Shown in pieces: positions 1 through 11,707 of a stretch of 64,000 nucleotides of DNA. Below the pieces are notes generated by a model, which saw nothing but the letters and a program-made list of their open reading frames with translations, had not been told where the DNA came from and made no database searches. Origin of the DNA: Bombyx mori (Eukaryota; Arthropoda; Insecta; Lepidoptera; Bombycidae). How positions within the stretch are numbered: position 1 is the first letter of the stretch; each line of letters opens with the position of its first letter. A program made the translations under genes and the position numbers. The stretch covers positions 10,044,001 through 10,108,000 of the forward strand of contig NC_085107.1 in assembly GCF_030269925.1 (NCBI RefSeq). The letters run 5' to 3'.

Positions 1-624
1 ATAACTTTTATGCAATAACAATTTAACTAGAAGCGAATTAATATGTATGTTTAAATTCCTAAGCTATTATTCATTCTATGATGGAGAAGCTCGCCAATGC
101 ATGTAAATTTTCTGTCGTAGTATAATTAACGTACGCAGTAGTAAGTAGTATGAACGCTAGTATAATATATAAAACAAAAAACCAATGTTCAAAAAAGGGT
201 CTCGCTACGCATAGATACAATGCCGTTGCATTAATAAAAAGAACTGTAGAAGTCTATACTATATATTCTATACTATCTTATAATATGTTTATGCGGATCA
301 ATGTTTATTCAATCACGCAATAACGGCGCAGCGGATTTATATGAAATTTCCGGCAAAGATTAACACATAAGATGGTTATTATCATGCTAAATGACATGAC
401 TCCGACAACGCCGGTTGTAATTGTTATAATATAATAAGTACGACAGATTATTCCCTAGTTTTTGTTTGTGATGAATAACTTTCTCTAACTCTTAATGAAA
501 TTCTTATTATGCGAGGTGTTTTAACTTTTATGGTTTCCGAATTACGAACTTTTTGTGAGACCGCCGCAGGACACGTCTCATTTATTACATTACAATTGTG
601 ATTTTAAGTATCTGGAAGTTTTTT
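1..624. other. AT-rich sequence, nothing recognised
   Basis: No supported ORF, RNA gene or repeat. Confidence 0.6.
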
Positions 625-859
625 CTGGTGGTAGGACCTCTTATGAGTCCGCACGGGTAGGTACCATCACCCTACTTAGTTCTGCCGTGAAGCAGTAATA
701 CTTTTCGGTTTGAGGGGTGGAGCAGCCGTTGTAACTATCCTGAGACCTTAGAACTCATATCTCAAGATGGGTGGTGGCATTTACGTTGTAGATAGCTATG
801 GGCTCCAGTAAACACCAGGTGGGCTGTGAGCTCGTCCACCGTTCTAAACAATAAAAAAC
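625..859 (+). mobile_element. Bm1 SINE, 5'-truncated
   Basis: The body runs from CTGGTGGTAGGACCTC to GAGCTCGTCCACC and a terminal AATAAAAAAC. The tRNA-like head is missing. Confidence 0.85.
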
Positions 860-3800
860 TGTTTATTTTATAAATATCGACCATAGTAAATGAGTTATCC
901 ATACATTTTTTTTAAATTAATATTGTGAATATTTTTAACACAATTTAGGAATTAATTAAATGTACGTGTTTCATTGGTAAGCTGACATTAGACAAACAAT
1001 TAAGTTTATTAAAGCAGAACAAGATTGAATTTAATAGCAATATCGAGGACGTTGAGCGATAAAGTAAATTTACTCAAGTCGATCACAGTTCGCTGAGTGC
1101 TTGTGTATTTAGCTCGCAATGGCCGATGGGTAGGTTTTAGTAGCGATGCTCCACAGTGTTTGCACTTCTGATGTATTGCACTTTAGACTTGATTCAATCA
1201 TTGAAATCTTGAAACGTTTGCGAGTCGACGAAAAAAAAACCTTAATCGAATTCATGGACGAGGAAACTTCTCTTAGTTTCAATGCTATGATATTTTCCAT
1301 TTATATCAGAACATTGTTCCTATATATTGTAATATCGCATCGATATAGTTTCATTGATAATATATCATTCTTTAAACAGCATTCTTTAAAAATCCACAAA
1401 GCCGACTGTATTAAAATCACAACTAACAATTTCAGAAAATGACAGGCCGCAAATCGTGAATAATGTAAGCTAGAACACGTAAAATTGATGTAAAATATGC
1501 TGGTATAACCAGGTCTAGGTCATTCTAACATTTTCAAGCCTTGTATAGTTTACACGTGGTTTTATTTTTACCCCATTCTACACATCATTTATTTACGTGG
1601 ATAAATTGAAACACGCGCTTTCTACTTGACATCAAAAGCTTTTAAAAGATTTTCATAAGAACCGCCTGACCTTAAACTAAAAAACTAATAGTATGTATTT
1701 TGTGATTTTACTTGAGATTAAACAACAAAAACATTAAACAAGTTTCCTTACGATTTCTTCATACGTCCAATCAAGTGATTGAAATGGAACGCCATTACAA
1801 GTTAACAACTTCATTCATTTGTACGGTCGACAAATGTATTCTGTTCAGCACTTAATAAACGCCAATCAGACCACTTGTGTATCATCACTCTTTTGTTTCT
1901 CTAAGATATTTCAGGTGTATTTAGTTACATAGTGCTTCATATGTAAATATATCTAGTTACGTCATTATATTTCCGGAATGTTTTCACGTGAAGGACTCTT
2001 TTGGTAAATAATGTATCAATTACAGATCTCTCTTATTTGGCACTGTAAGGTTAATGTGTATAGCAGTACCATGAAAAGCACGGTGTATTGGCTGAGGTTA
2101 CAAAAAAAATTTGAAACGCCAAATTATTAGATAAATTACGGTATCGGTCGAAAATAACTTCAGTCATGTTACAGATAATCAGCCCGCTTATCTTAATAAC
2201 TGAATTTAGGTATTTCTCTTAGCGCACCACAATGAATGCCCTACGTAACCAACAAATTTAGATAAAAATGATACAATTAAGACATTTACTAGTATGATTA
2301 GGTGAATTGAATAGACAGTCACGAGGTGAACTGGCTAGGTTAATTGGATAGATTTTTTGGATTTATTGATATTGCGCAATACTACTTAACTCTTCTACTT
2401 AAGCTTTCAGGAACTTCTAATTGAGTTTTTACTTTACTTTACCAAACCCTTACTAGTATGACTGAGTGTGAGTACACTGCCTTGGTGAACTCAATCAATC
2501 AATGTTAGAATCGTAAGTTGAACCCTATAATGTTTAAAAAATACCTAATGTTTAGTAAAAAGCATTTCCTCGTTCGCTTAAAACTTCCATTAGTCAACTC
2601 AGACTAGGTTCTATTAGTTTCGCTTCAGATAAATTACAAAATAAATAAATAAAATCAAATTTGTACTGATTTTTTTGAGCTTTATTTTAACACACGAGCT
2701 CACGACAATCGAGTGTACTTTATTTACACAAATTTAATTTATAAGTAATGTTGTATTTTAACATTTTATCTGAATGAAAAAAATAGCAACTGAATGTTAA
2801 ATTTTCTGAAATTATCCACAGAAATGTTTGTTTGACTTATAATTGGAACGGTTTCGTAATTTAATGTTAACTAGCTGTAATTATTAAACAGAAAAGCTGA
2901 CTTTATAATTTCTACTCCGACATTAAACGAATAATAAATACATTTACTTTGAGAACAGAGAACGTTAAAATGTTTGTCAATTAATTATAATAAATACATT
3001 GATGGCTGAAACAATATGAAGTGTTCGAACCGCAAAGTACGCGACTAGTCATTAAGCCACCATATAAATAAGGTTAAATTTCAATAAAAGACTTATGTAC
3101 ATACATAATAAGTTAATATGATTAGGTATATAAGATACTAGATTGATACATCGACTGGAACTGCGTTATTGAATTAAATAGTTAATCTCGCCGCGTTAGA
3201 TAGAAGTATAATTTCAATGTCATATGGTATTATTATGTTTTAGTTTTTATTATGAGAAATATAATTATTGGGAGATTTCCTACTATTTTTGAGTATTCTA
3301 AGAATTCTAGATAGTTTTTGTTCAGAATATTGATAACAATTTTTTGAGTTCAGTTGATGTTTTTTGTTTGTCTCATAAAAACGATTTGCAATTATAACAA
3401 ACAAAACCAAAATGAAAATCTGTTCACAGTGAACCTATAAATGTATTTATTTTATGCTAAACATAAATTTAAACATTGTCATATTTCACTTACAAGAAAC
3501 TTTCAACGAAATTTGGTTTGATCAAGATATTTCGATTAGTCTTTGATTAATGCGATATTATATTCTATTAACGTTGTAAAATTATGTGCGATAAAATGCT
3601 ATATCTTACTTTGAGTTTTAAGTTTGAACAAATGTCTATTTTTACCAAGGTGACTTTTATTGTTTTATCGGAGCGCATAATCACTAATTCATAAAGTAGT
3701 ATTCGTATACTTATTTAGTGATGTTGTTTTGTACAATGTACTTATGTACTTATTTTAAATGGTCGTAAGATTATTTTTCAAATGAATCATACGGAAAGAA

Positions 3801-6800
3801 TTAAGAATCTCCTCTTGTTATGAGGTTGTTGTTTTAAGAGGCTTTTATTGGCTTGACCTGTATCTATCTAATTATCTATCTACGTACAGAATCTTTCAAT
3901 CTAATTTTATACCAACTTCAAGACGTCCGATTAATTTATAAACTTGCTCACGTATCAAAGACCGATGACGATACAATAATTTGATTAAGTTGACCTAATA
4001 TTCCGATCCAGGACCAAAAAGCTTATTTTATTTTTTAGTTTTTAGCTTGCTATGAAGGTCCACTTTTATATTTTAGAGTATATTTACCTTATACGTCAAC
4101 CTAAATTACTTTAGTAGGACTAATCATGTTGCTATTTCATCTGAGGCTTTTGTTGTGTTTGACACTTTGTTTAACCAAAAATCCTTTGAAAACTTCTTTT
4201 TATTGTACAAAGATGAGTAGAAAAGCTCTTAGGCATTCTGATGGAAAGCAGCTACTCAATTTCACAGAAATACCGCTTCAGTAATGCACCTTGACATATG
4301 AGTTCGTCGTTTCGATTGCATTGGAATAACCACCGTCCTTCACTTCCAATCTAAATAAGTGCATGTACATCTATTCATGTCAATATATATGTATGTGTGT
4401 ATAGGTAAGTATGTAAGTGATAGACTTGGGTACATATACTACAACCAACAATAATTAAAATTGAAGTTTACAACATCCTTTGTATTACAGATTATTTTTT
4501 TCTATTACAGGTATGTTTTCAAACGATTATGAATAAAGGTTATGTTCGGGATGTGCTGGCGACACGGGGCACCATACTTACAAGGCCACGGATACGGATA
4601 GGAAGTAGTAAAATTAAATATTTCGCACATTTTATTTTATCTTAAGATTTAGATTTTTGGTTGTTTATGAACTTCTGCTTCTGCAAAAAACTTGTAAATT
4701 GATGTCTGATTTTTACTCTGCTTCCTGTTATGAAGTAAAAGTTATTCAACGTTTTTCTTGATGCAGACGACGAGCGCTTGAACGGACGGGCCACCTGGTG
4801 TTTCTTTATTCAAACTTAATTCGACAGCTCAGCGTGAATTTCTTGCCACATCCCGGCTCTTCGAGGTTAAAGTTTCATTGGAATAACGTCTACCCTATTC
4901 TAACTTCCACGCCCGAAAGCATTGTGCTTGGTAATTGAAATAAGGAAGACGGTGGAACCGAATCGAGTGAACTTACCAAAAGCATAGTGCTTTCTTCGGC
5001 TTTGGCGACTTTTAAAGATAATTAAAACTACTTTAGGGTTTATAACCTCTCGTTTTTTATTATGATTATATATGTATTATATTATTTTAGTCCTTTCGAA
5101 TAAATTACATTATAAATACATTACAGTTTTCGTGAGCTACGACTGATTCGGCTGTGAAAATGTGCATGAATGTGATCATAAAAATGATATAATCACAATT
5201 AAAAGAACAAGAAATTAAGTCGTAAAAGTAGTTTTAATGAACTGTTACACAAATTGTATGAAAAGATACAAAATAAATTACTACGAAAAGTAACTATAAC
5301 ACAAATTTTTCATTTTCCACGGTGTTCATTGCAAAGAACTTTTCTTATTATTCAATTTCATGCTACTTATGTTAGGTACGCATTATTCATAACTAGACAT
5401 GAAGTAAAATTAAATTTAAAAAATCTGGCTATTAAAACCTGCTCTGTAGATACAAATTTATGGTTGACAATTTCATTAATAATTCTGTAAGTACAATTTA
5501 CAGAACTGAATATAAATAATATCTTAATTTTAATTGTCGTGTTCATTGTTTTATTTTAGAATTTTCCTAATTTTTAAAGTATTGTAATTATCATGACTCG
5601 GAATCACAAGTTCGTTTTTTAATCACATATACTTCTCTGTGAAGGTCTAGAACTAGATTCTTAAACAAATAATAAGTAGACTAAATTAAAATCAGCTTGA
5701 AGGTACATTTGAATATTAATTGAACCATGAAGAAGTAACATATTTTTTTAAAAGTTATTTAAAATATTTTAAATTTTAAAGTAAATTCAATAAAATGTCG
5801 GTCATAACGAACACTAATAGTTGAAGCAGTTGAGAGCTAAACGCCGCGTGTAACAGGTGGTATCATTTGTTTACAAAAGTTTCAGATGTTTTCATTCAAC
5901 TTTGAAAAGTTCTAATAGGTAGTTTTCGTCCGTCACGAAATCCTGGTAATATATTTCAAAGTGTATAAGTATATTTTAGTACATATAATTCACAGAATAT
6001 TAACGCGGGAAACTCCTTATCAGTTGTGATAAAATATATTATATTTAATTAAAACTTTTATTGGGATTTACTAACCTGGGGATTTGGCGATAGCACATAT
6101 CCCGATGGCTGCTACTAGTACCGTGGTGACCGCGTGCATCTTGGGACGTCTTCTTCACACTGAGCGTGCTGTGTTTACTGTGAAGCTCCATCAGGGCGCG
6201 CACTGAACAGCGCCGATCGATACCCGCCCACATGAAAATTCGTCCTTTTGTGACAAAACGGCTTAACTGCGGTCCCATGAGATAATTCAACCTTGTTTTC
6301 TGATGCTTAGAATATAAATGATCTTGTTCGAATTTATATTCGCTCTTTGGATATAGTTTGTTACAGGATAGTGCAATCATCTGAAAACTTCCTTTCAAAT
6401 GAGGCTCTTGTGTCCCTGGGAATAAAGTCGATCATGTTTGATTTAACGTAAACTGACAGTTTGAATCTTAATCCCGTCGAGAAATGACGTTAAAAAGGGA
6501 ACACAGCACAATATATTGCTCATTTATTATAACGAAATGAAATTGTATAAAATTTTATTAGGAACTTTGAACCCTTTATCAAATCAACAAGTTTTGTACT
6601 AGTATGTATTATGTTATGCGTGTAAATTTGCCATTACATTGTGGTAAATTTGACAGAAAATAAAAGAATATTGGCGAAATATCTGAATATAAAAGGTATC
6701 GATTCAATGAATATATTTTATATACATATATGCAAAAGCCGATGATGATGATATTCCTTATACATAGATTTCGAAGATCTTCAGATTGCCTGAGCGGGTG

Positions 6801-7493
6801 ATACTGTGAAGTTTGTAGCGATTGGATCAAAGTCAAAACGAAGATCGGCCTGCAAAGCGGACCGGTTTTGCTTAGGGCTTAACATTTAAAGAACACTTCT
6901 GTTCTTCATTTGCTTTAGGAACAAATGAGTTGGACTATAAGTTTAAAATAAATCAGCAGTCATTCTTAACAGTCGATTTACTTTGTCAAAATCGATTGAT
7001 TTCGGTATAACGCGCTCGTTTTTGCTTAAAACCTTCATAATGTTTCAGTTTGTTGTTAGGTGTCGACGGCGTAAATTACGACATTCATTCATTCATTCAT
7101 TTTTTCAATTGAATGCTGAAGATCTTAACCTTAAACGTCTTGTATAGTAGGTTTGTTATTAGTCCAATCTTGGATAGTTCTCTACCACAACCGTGACATC
7201 CACGTTGTCTTATCTTTTTCAATTATATTCTATTGACAGTTGAAGAAGATAATATCTTCCGTCCTGGTTAATTTTGCCGGCATGCTTTCTGGTCTGAAGG
7301 AGAAATCGTTTGTAATTTAAAAACCTGACCACGTAACACCGAATGTGCGTTGAGCTGTAGTCATATGTACTGTAATAAAAACCAGTTCTATCCTGTATAA
7401 ATACGAAATGGAGAAACATTTTGGACTTTTTGAGAATTTATATCATCTATGTTCTCTATTAACGCGATCTTAAAAAATAAATTTTGTACTAAC
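860..7493. other. Long AT-rich stretch without a supported gene
   Basis: Only short chance-length ORFs, including 98 codons at 1146-1442 and 117 codons on the minus strand at 6045-6398; neither shows a domain. One weak exon candidate lies at 4511-4645 after a good acceptor. No RNA gene was recognised. It could be intergenic or a large intron. Confidence 0.5.
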
Positions 7494-7610
7494 TTTTTTT
7501 TGTCTTTGTAGGCAGACGAGACAGTTTACTGGATGGTGAGTTTACCGTCAGTTAAGGACGTCTGTAATGTTAGGCAGAATCAAGACGCTGCCACCGCTAA
7601 AACTCGTACT
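7494..7610 (-). repeat. Degenerate copy of the GGCAGCGG tail repeat
   Basis: TTTTTTTGTCTTTGTAGGCAGACGAGAC followed by a weakened core (GGATGGTGAGTTTACCGTC). Orientation follows from the leading poly-T. It lies just before a Bm1 copy. Confidence 0.45.
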
Positions 7611-7630
7611 CATATAGTACGTAGCATTAT

Positions 7631-7868
7631 TTTTTTTTTATTGGTTAGATTGGTGGACGAGCTCACAGCCCACCTGGTGTTAAGTGGTTACTGGAGCCCA
7701 TAGACATATACAACTTTAATGCGCCACCTACCTTGAGATATAAGTTCTAAGGTCTCAGTATAGTTACAACGGCTGCTCCGCTCTTCAAACCGAAACGCAT
7801 TCCTGCTTGACGGCAGAAATAGCGGGGTGGTGGTAACTACCCGTGCGGACGCAGGTCCTACCACCAGT
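7631..7868 (-). mobile_element. Bm1 SINE, 5'-truncated
   Basis: Poly-T, GGTGGACGAGCTCACAGCCC and GCATTCCTGCTTGACGGCAG, ending GTCCTACCACCAG; the reverse complement of the Bm1 body without the head. Confidence 0.85.
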
Positions 7869-8845
7869 AAAAGTACTTTTTTATTCCCAATTAGCACAGA
7901 GAGGAAAACAATTTAGCTAGCGAAATTGAAATTAAGTTTATCTTTATCTTAGGTGCCTGATGGATTAAAAAAATATATATATAAATTTCTTAACATTAAT
8001 CTCACAGTACAGACATTTCCGAGTTTTATAGTTAGGGTATTAATTGTACTTCGATTCTACTAGTTAATCTATCTTATTAGCTTGGCTATCTTATTAGCGA
8101 TCTTATTAAAGTGATATATTCTTTGTTCGGCTGGAATTGTCTAATTTTCTTCTAAATAATTTGTTGGAAAACCTACAGGAATAAATTATAATATAAAAGA
8201 ATACATAAAGACCGCCTGCAGTGCTCCGCAATCTCCTTCAGTCTAATTGAAGAAAGAAAAAAGCCAATTATAGATCTTCCGAAATGTGTTTTCGTAACTA
8301 ATTTCTGAATAAGCTAAGAGCTAATACTTGGAATTTTGCAAATAGTTTTGGACAAATGACAATGTAGGAAAATGCGGTGAACATAGATGAAGGATTTCAA
8401 CTTGTAATAATATTTACTATTACGATTTAGGTACTTGTTGTATAAGTGTTGAAAGTATTCGTCACAAGTGTATACATAATATAGAATATACGATATAATA
8501 TAAATTATCTATAAAATTAAATGTCCATATATTTATCGTACTGAGCACGTGGTTGAATAATAGAAGTAAGTATGAGTGATTTTCTTCAACAGATACTTTT
8601 AATAGCTTTCAAATTTAAATAATAATTGCGTGTAGTATGCTAGCTCGACTGACAGAGCACTGACATAGAAAGTGTCTGGCAAAAGGAAGAGAGGCCGCCC
8701 CAGAACAACTTGGCGTCACTCGATGGAGCAGGAGCTAGAGGTCTTAGGCATGACGTGGGAGGAGCTAGAACAGACTGCCCAAGACCGATATAAATGGAAA
8801 AAATTGATTCGAGCCCTACACCCCAGCAGAGGGTAATAGGAAAGA

Positions 8846-8893
<48 letters not shown>

Positions 8894-9639
8894 CTAGCTC
8901 GACTCGGGATGAAGACGACAAAGTTTTAAAATATGTAATTTAAAATGCGTCCGACTAACCACGACAAGCGATTACAATTTTAATAAATAATAATAAACTT
9001 TCGTGCAAAATCACCCACAAGCTAATAATGGGCAAGACACAGAAGACGACACAGGATGTCCTTGTTTTTTTTTTGTAATAATAATTATAATCAAATGGTA
9101 ATAATTATAATCAAAAATAAAATAACATATAAAAATAAACTAATCATTTTTGTATATTTTTTTTCTATTTAAGTTAAATAAATGTTAATGGATTATGATG
9201 TTATTTCGTGAAATTGAAAATTCCACAATAAAGTTGTATTATTTATATCAAATGATTTATATTTATTATACACAGCTCAGTGGTTTTGCTGTTGCGTCTG
9301 ACACTTCAGAAATGTTAACTATGATCTGTAGCATCGGTATTCCAATTCCGCAATCAAAGCTCTCGGTTAATTTACCGAAGCGCCGTTGGAACTGACAGGT
9401 ACCCGCAGACAAAGTAAGTAGGTCAACCATAATATAATAGTTTTAAGTGTTTTACGATTTTTTTATTAACGGATTATCTTGTTTGGAATATTAAATTATC
9501 GGTTGTTTAATTATAAATGAAGTATTTATAAATATTATGTATTTACATTAATTTTTAAATAAGCTTTTGTTATGAGTATATACTTATTGTTGGAATATTT
9601 CTCAATATTTAAAAATAATAATTCCTTACCTATTTACTG
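7869..9639. other. AT-rich sequence around the LINE fragment
   Basis: Apart from the insertion at 8637-8904, only a GC-richer patch at about 9270-9410 stands out (GCATCGGTATTCCAATTCCG). It is open for about 40 codons on both strands and is more likely a dispersed repeat than an exon. Confidence 0.45.
8651..8893 (+). pseudogene. RTE-like LINE 3' fragment with (GAT)n tail
   Basis: 8669-8836 encodes KVSGKRKRGRPRTTWR, then EQELEVLGMTWEELEQTAQD and ALHPSRG before TAA, the C-terminal end common to insect RTE-type LINEs. A GAT/ATG triplet tail (8847-8893) replaces poly(A). The same 14 bases, ATGCTAGCTCGACT, flank both sides (8637-8650 and 8891-8904), the target-site duplication of a heavily 5'-truncated insertion. 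Confidence 0.8.
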
Positions 9640-10215
9640 GTAGCGTCGCCTGGACGGGTAGGTGAGCTCACGGGTTCAACCTGAGAATTTGCTAACACTA
9701 GCCCTAGCAAGAGCAGTGTCTCGCAGAATTTACCACCAGATCGTAATCGCGATCCACTGAGAAGATACGGCGAGAAACTCAGTTTATCTATGGGCTTATT
9801 TTTTTTTTATTGCTTAGATGGGTGGACGAGCTCATAGCCCACCTGGTGTTAAGTGGTCACTGGAGCCCATAGACATCCACAACGTAAATGCGCCACCCAC
9901 CTTGAGATATAAGTTCTAAGGTCTCAAGTATAGTTACTACTGCTGCCCCACCTTTCAAACCGAAACGCATTACTGCTTCACGACAGAAATAGGCATTTCT
10001 GAGGTGTGTGTATTTTAAAGACGGGCCCATGAGCTGTATCTATGGGTTTGTTCGCTCGTGAAACTCTTCGTCGTAATCGACAAGTTCGATAAGGACGGTG
10101 ACCGGTGCTTGAGGGTCCCACAAGCACCGAGAGTGAATCCGGGGGATCCGATAAGACATGTTTCGGGCGACGCGACGGCGGCTCTCCATTGCCCCGTCAC
10201 GATCGAGTAAGTTTT
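9640..10215. repeat. Repeat family B copy interrupted by a Bm1
   Basis: Two halves: 9640-9797 (CTAACACTAGCCCTAGCAAG, ATCCACTGAGAAGATACGG) and about 9995-10215 (ATGGGTTTGTTCGCTCGTG through CCCCGTCACGATCGAG). The same order of blocks is seen uninterrupted near 36020-36190. A minus-strand Bm1 separates the halves. Family B also occurs at 35958-36200, 38430-38615, 46590-46765 and 53447-53582. It is an unnamed dispersed silkworm-type repeat, probably a LINE remnant. Confidence 0.6.
9798..9993 (-). mobile_element. Bm1 SINE inside repeat family B
   Basis: Poly-T then TTGCTTAGATGGGTGGACGA to CGACAGAAATAGG, truncated at its 5' side. TATCTATGGG lies on both sides (about 9787-9796 and 10037-10046), a plausible target-site duplication. 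Confidence 0.8.
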
Positions 10216-11270
10216 TTCAATAACAATATCACGCACCACTGGAATATGTAATAGTGTAACTAAAAAATGACTGATGTGTCTTTGTTCATTTACTCGTTTT
10301 CTCAAATCTTAAAGAAATATTGAAAAAAATATATACTCGTCAACTATTTTGGGGGGTATTATAGTTTGAGTATCACTGATACAAACATCCGAAAATTTGA
10401 TTTAATTAAAACCAATTAAACCCGCATTGCTGCTTTGATTTGTCTTTGATCCAATCGCTACTGAACTGCACCGAATCACTGGAGATTCAGAAGAATTTCT
10501 CATAACTACATTGACATCGGGCCGGTCGCTCAGTATTTACACAGATCGTACATACAAACACTTATATAGATATCGAGGATGAAAGGCTGTTTGGTTTATG
10601 CAAACATTTTAAAGTTTACAGGAGAAGTGCTTAAAGTTCAAAATTTGGAAAAAAAAAATTGTGAAAAAATACTTCTTCAGCCATTTGAATGGTGTAGTAA
10701 ACACAATTGAAGTTCGATTAAAAAAAATTGAATTGTGAAAATAATATATATTAACTAGCCGTACTCGCCCGCTTCGCTGAGCATTTAAAATGAACACTAT
10801 TTTTATTGTCATTATTATTAGGGAGTCTAACACTCATATAAATATTGGCCTATCCCTTAAGTACATGTATTTTCTATATGGATACCAAGTTTCAAGTCAA
10901 TCGGATGCACGGTTCAGTAGTTATAGTAAAACACTGTAGGTTTATATATTAGTATAGATATTTATAAGTATATATAGGTAGATTACCGTTGATATTAAAA
11001 ACAAAAGATGCTTTGTTTGAGAAAAGACATTTATTTCCCTTTTTTTGTGTTTCGATCGGACGTGCTCAACGAGCTTCTGATCGGCTTAAGATTTATCAGC
11101 AATTTACAAGTACTAATAAGATGCTATGTTTCGCGCTCAGTTTGTTAACCTTCTTATGTATTATCACTTGGTGATAGGTCAAGGTAAGTAGAACTATGAT
11201 CACTATAATATAATACAATATAATATAATAATAACATTTCACATAAATTCACATAAATAAAGTAAACTTG
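10216..11270. other. AT-rich sequence with one family C repeat
   Basis: Nothing is recognised except the repeat at 10754-10966; several short low-complexity A runs. Confidence 0.5.
10754..10966. repeat. Dispersed repeat family C
   Basis: TACTCGCCCGCTTCGCTGAG, then ACACTCATATAAATATTGGC and CAAGTCAATCGGATGCACGG, ending TATATATTAGTATAGAT. A second copy is at 47490-47738 with the same blocks. A widespread insect non-coding repeat type; class not determined. Confidence 0.6.
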
Positions 11271-11707
11271 AAGTCGTCGTTGCCTAAAGGATAATACGTC
11301 TGGTGCATCCGTGTTGAGCGATGCACCAGTGTTCGAATCCCAGGCGGGTACCAATTTTTTAAATAAAACACGTACTCAACAAATGCTCACGATTGACTTC
11401 CACGGTGAAGGAATAACATCGTGTAATAAAAATCGAAACCCGCAAATTTTAATTTGTGTAATTACTAGTGGTAGGACATCTTGTGAATCCGCGCAGGTAG
11501 GTACCACCACTCCGCCTATTTCTGCCGTGAAGCAGTAATGCGTTTCGGTTTAAAGGGTGGGGCATCCGTTGTAACTATACTGAGACCTTAGAACTTATAT
11601 CCCAAGGTGGGTGGCGCATTTACGTCGTAGATGTTTATGGGCTCCAGTAACGACTTCATACCAGGTGGGCTGTGAGCGGGTTCACCCATATAAGCAATAA
11701 AAAAAAA
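11271..11707 (+). mobile_element. Bm1 SINE, full length
   Basis: Begins with the tRNA-like head AAGTCGTCGTTGCCTAAAGG. The B box GTTCGAATC (11331-11339) is intact, while the A-box position at 11280-11290 has T where the consensus needs a purine. The linker TTCCACGGTGAAGG and the GGTGGTAGGAC body follow, ending GCAATAAAAAAA. At about 437 bp it is a complete element. Confidence 0.9.

Noticed and set aside
1109..1442. Overlapping ORFs on both strands (63 and 98 codons)
   Set aside because: No recognisable family; the minus-strand reading looked protein-like but could not be placed.
6045..6398. 117-codon minus-strand ORF as a gene
   Set aside because: No domain, no splice or context support, and length within chance for this much sequence.
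9268..9398. Exon LSGFAVASDTSEMLTMICS after a CACAG acceptor
   Set aside because: Equally open on the opposite strand and no in-frame partner exon; composition suggests a dispersed repeat.
11271..11345. tRNA gene
   Set aside because: It is the tRNA-derived head of a Bm1 SINE and continues into the SINE body without a tRNA 3' end.
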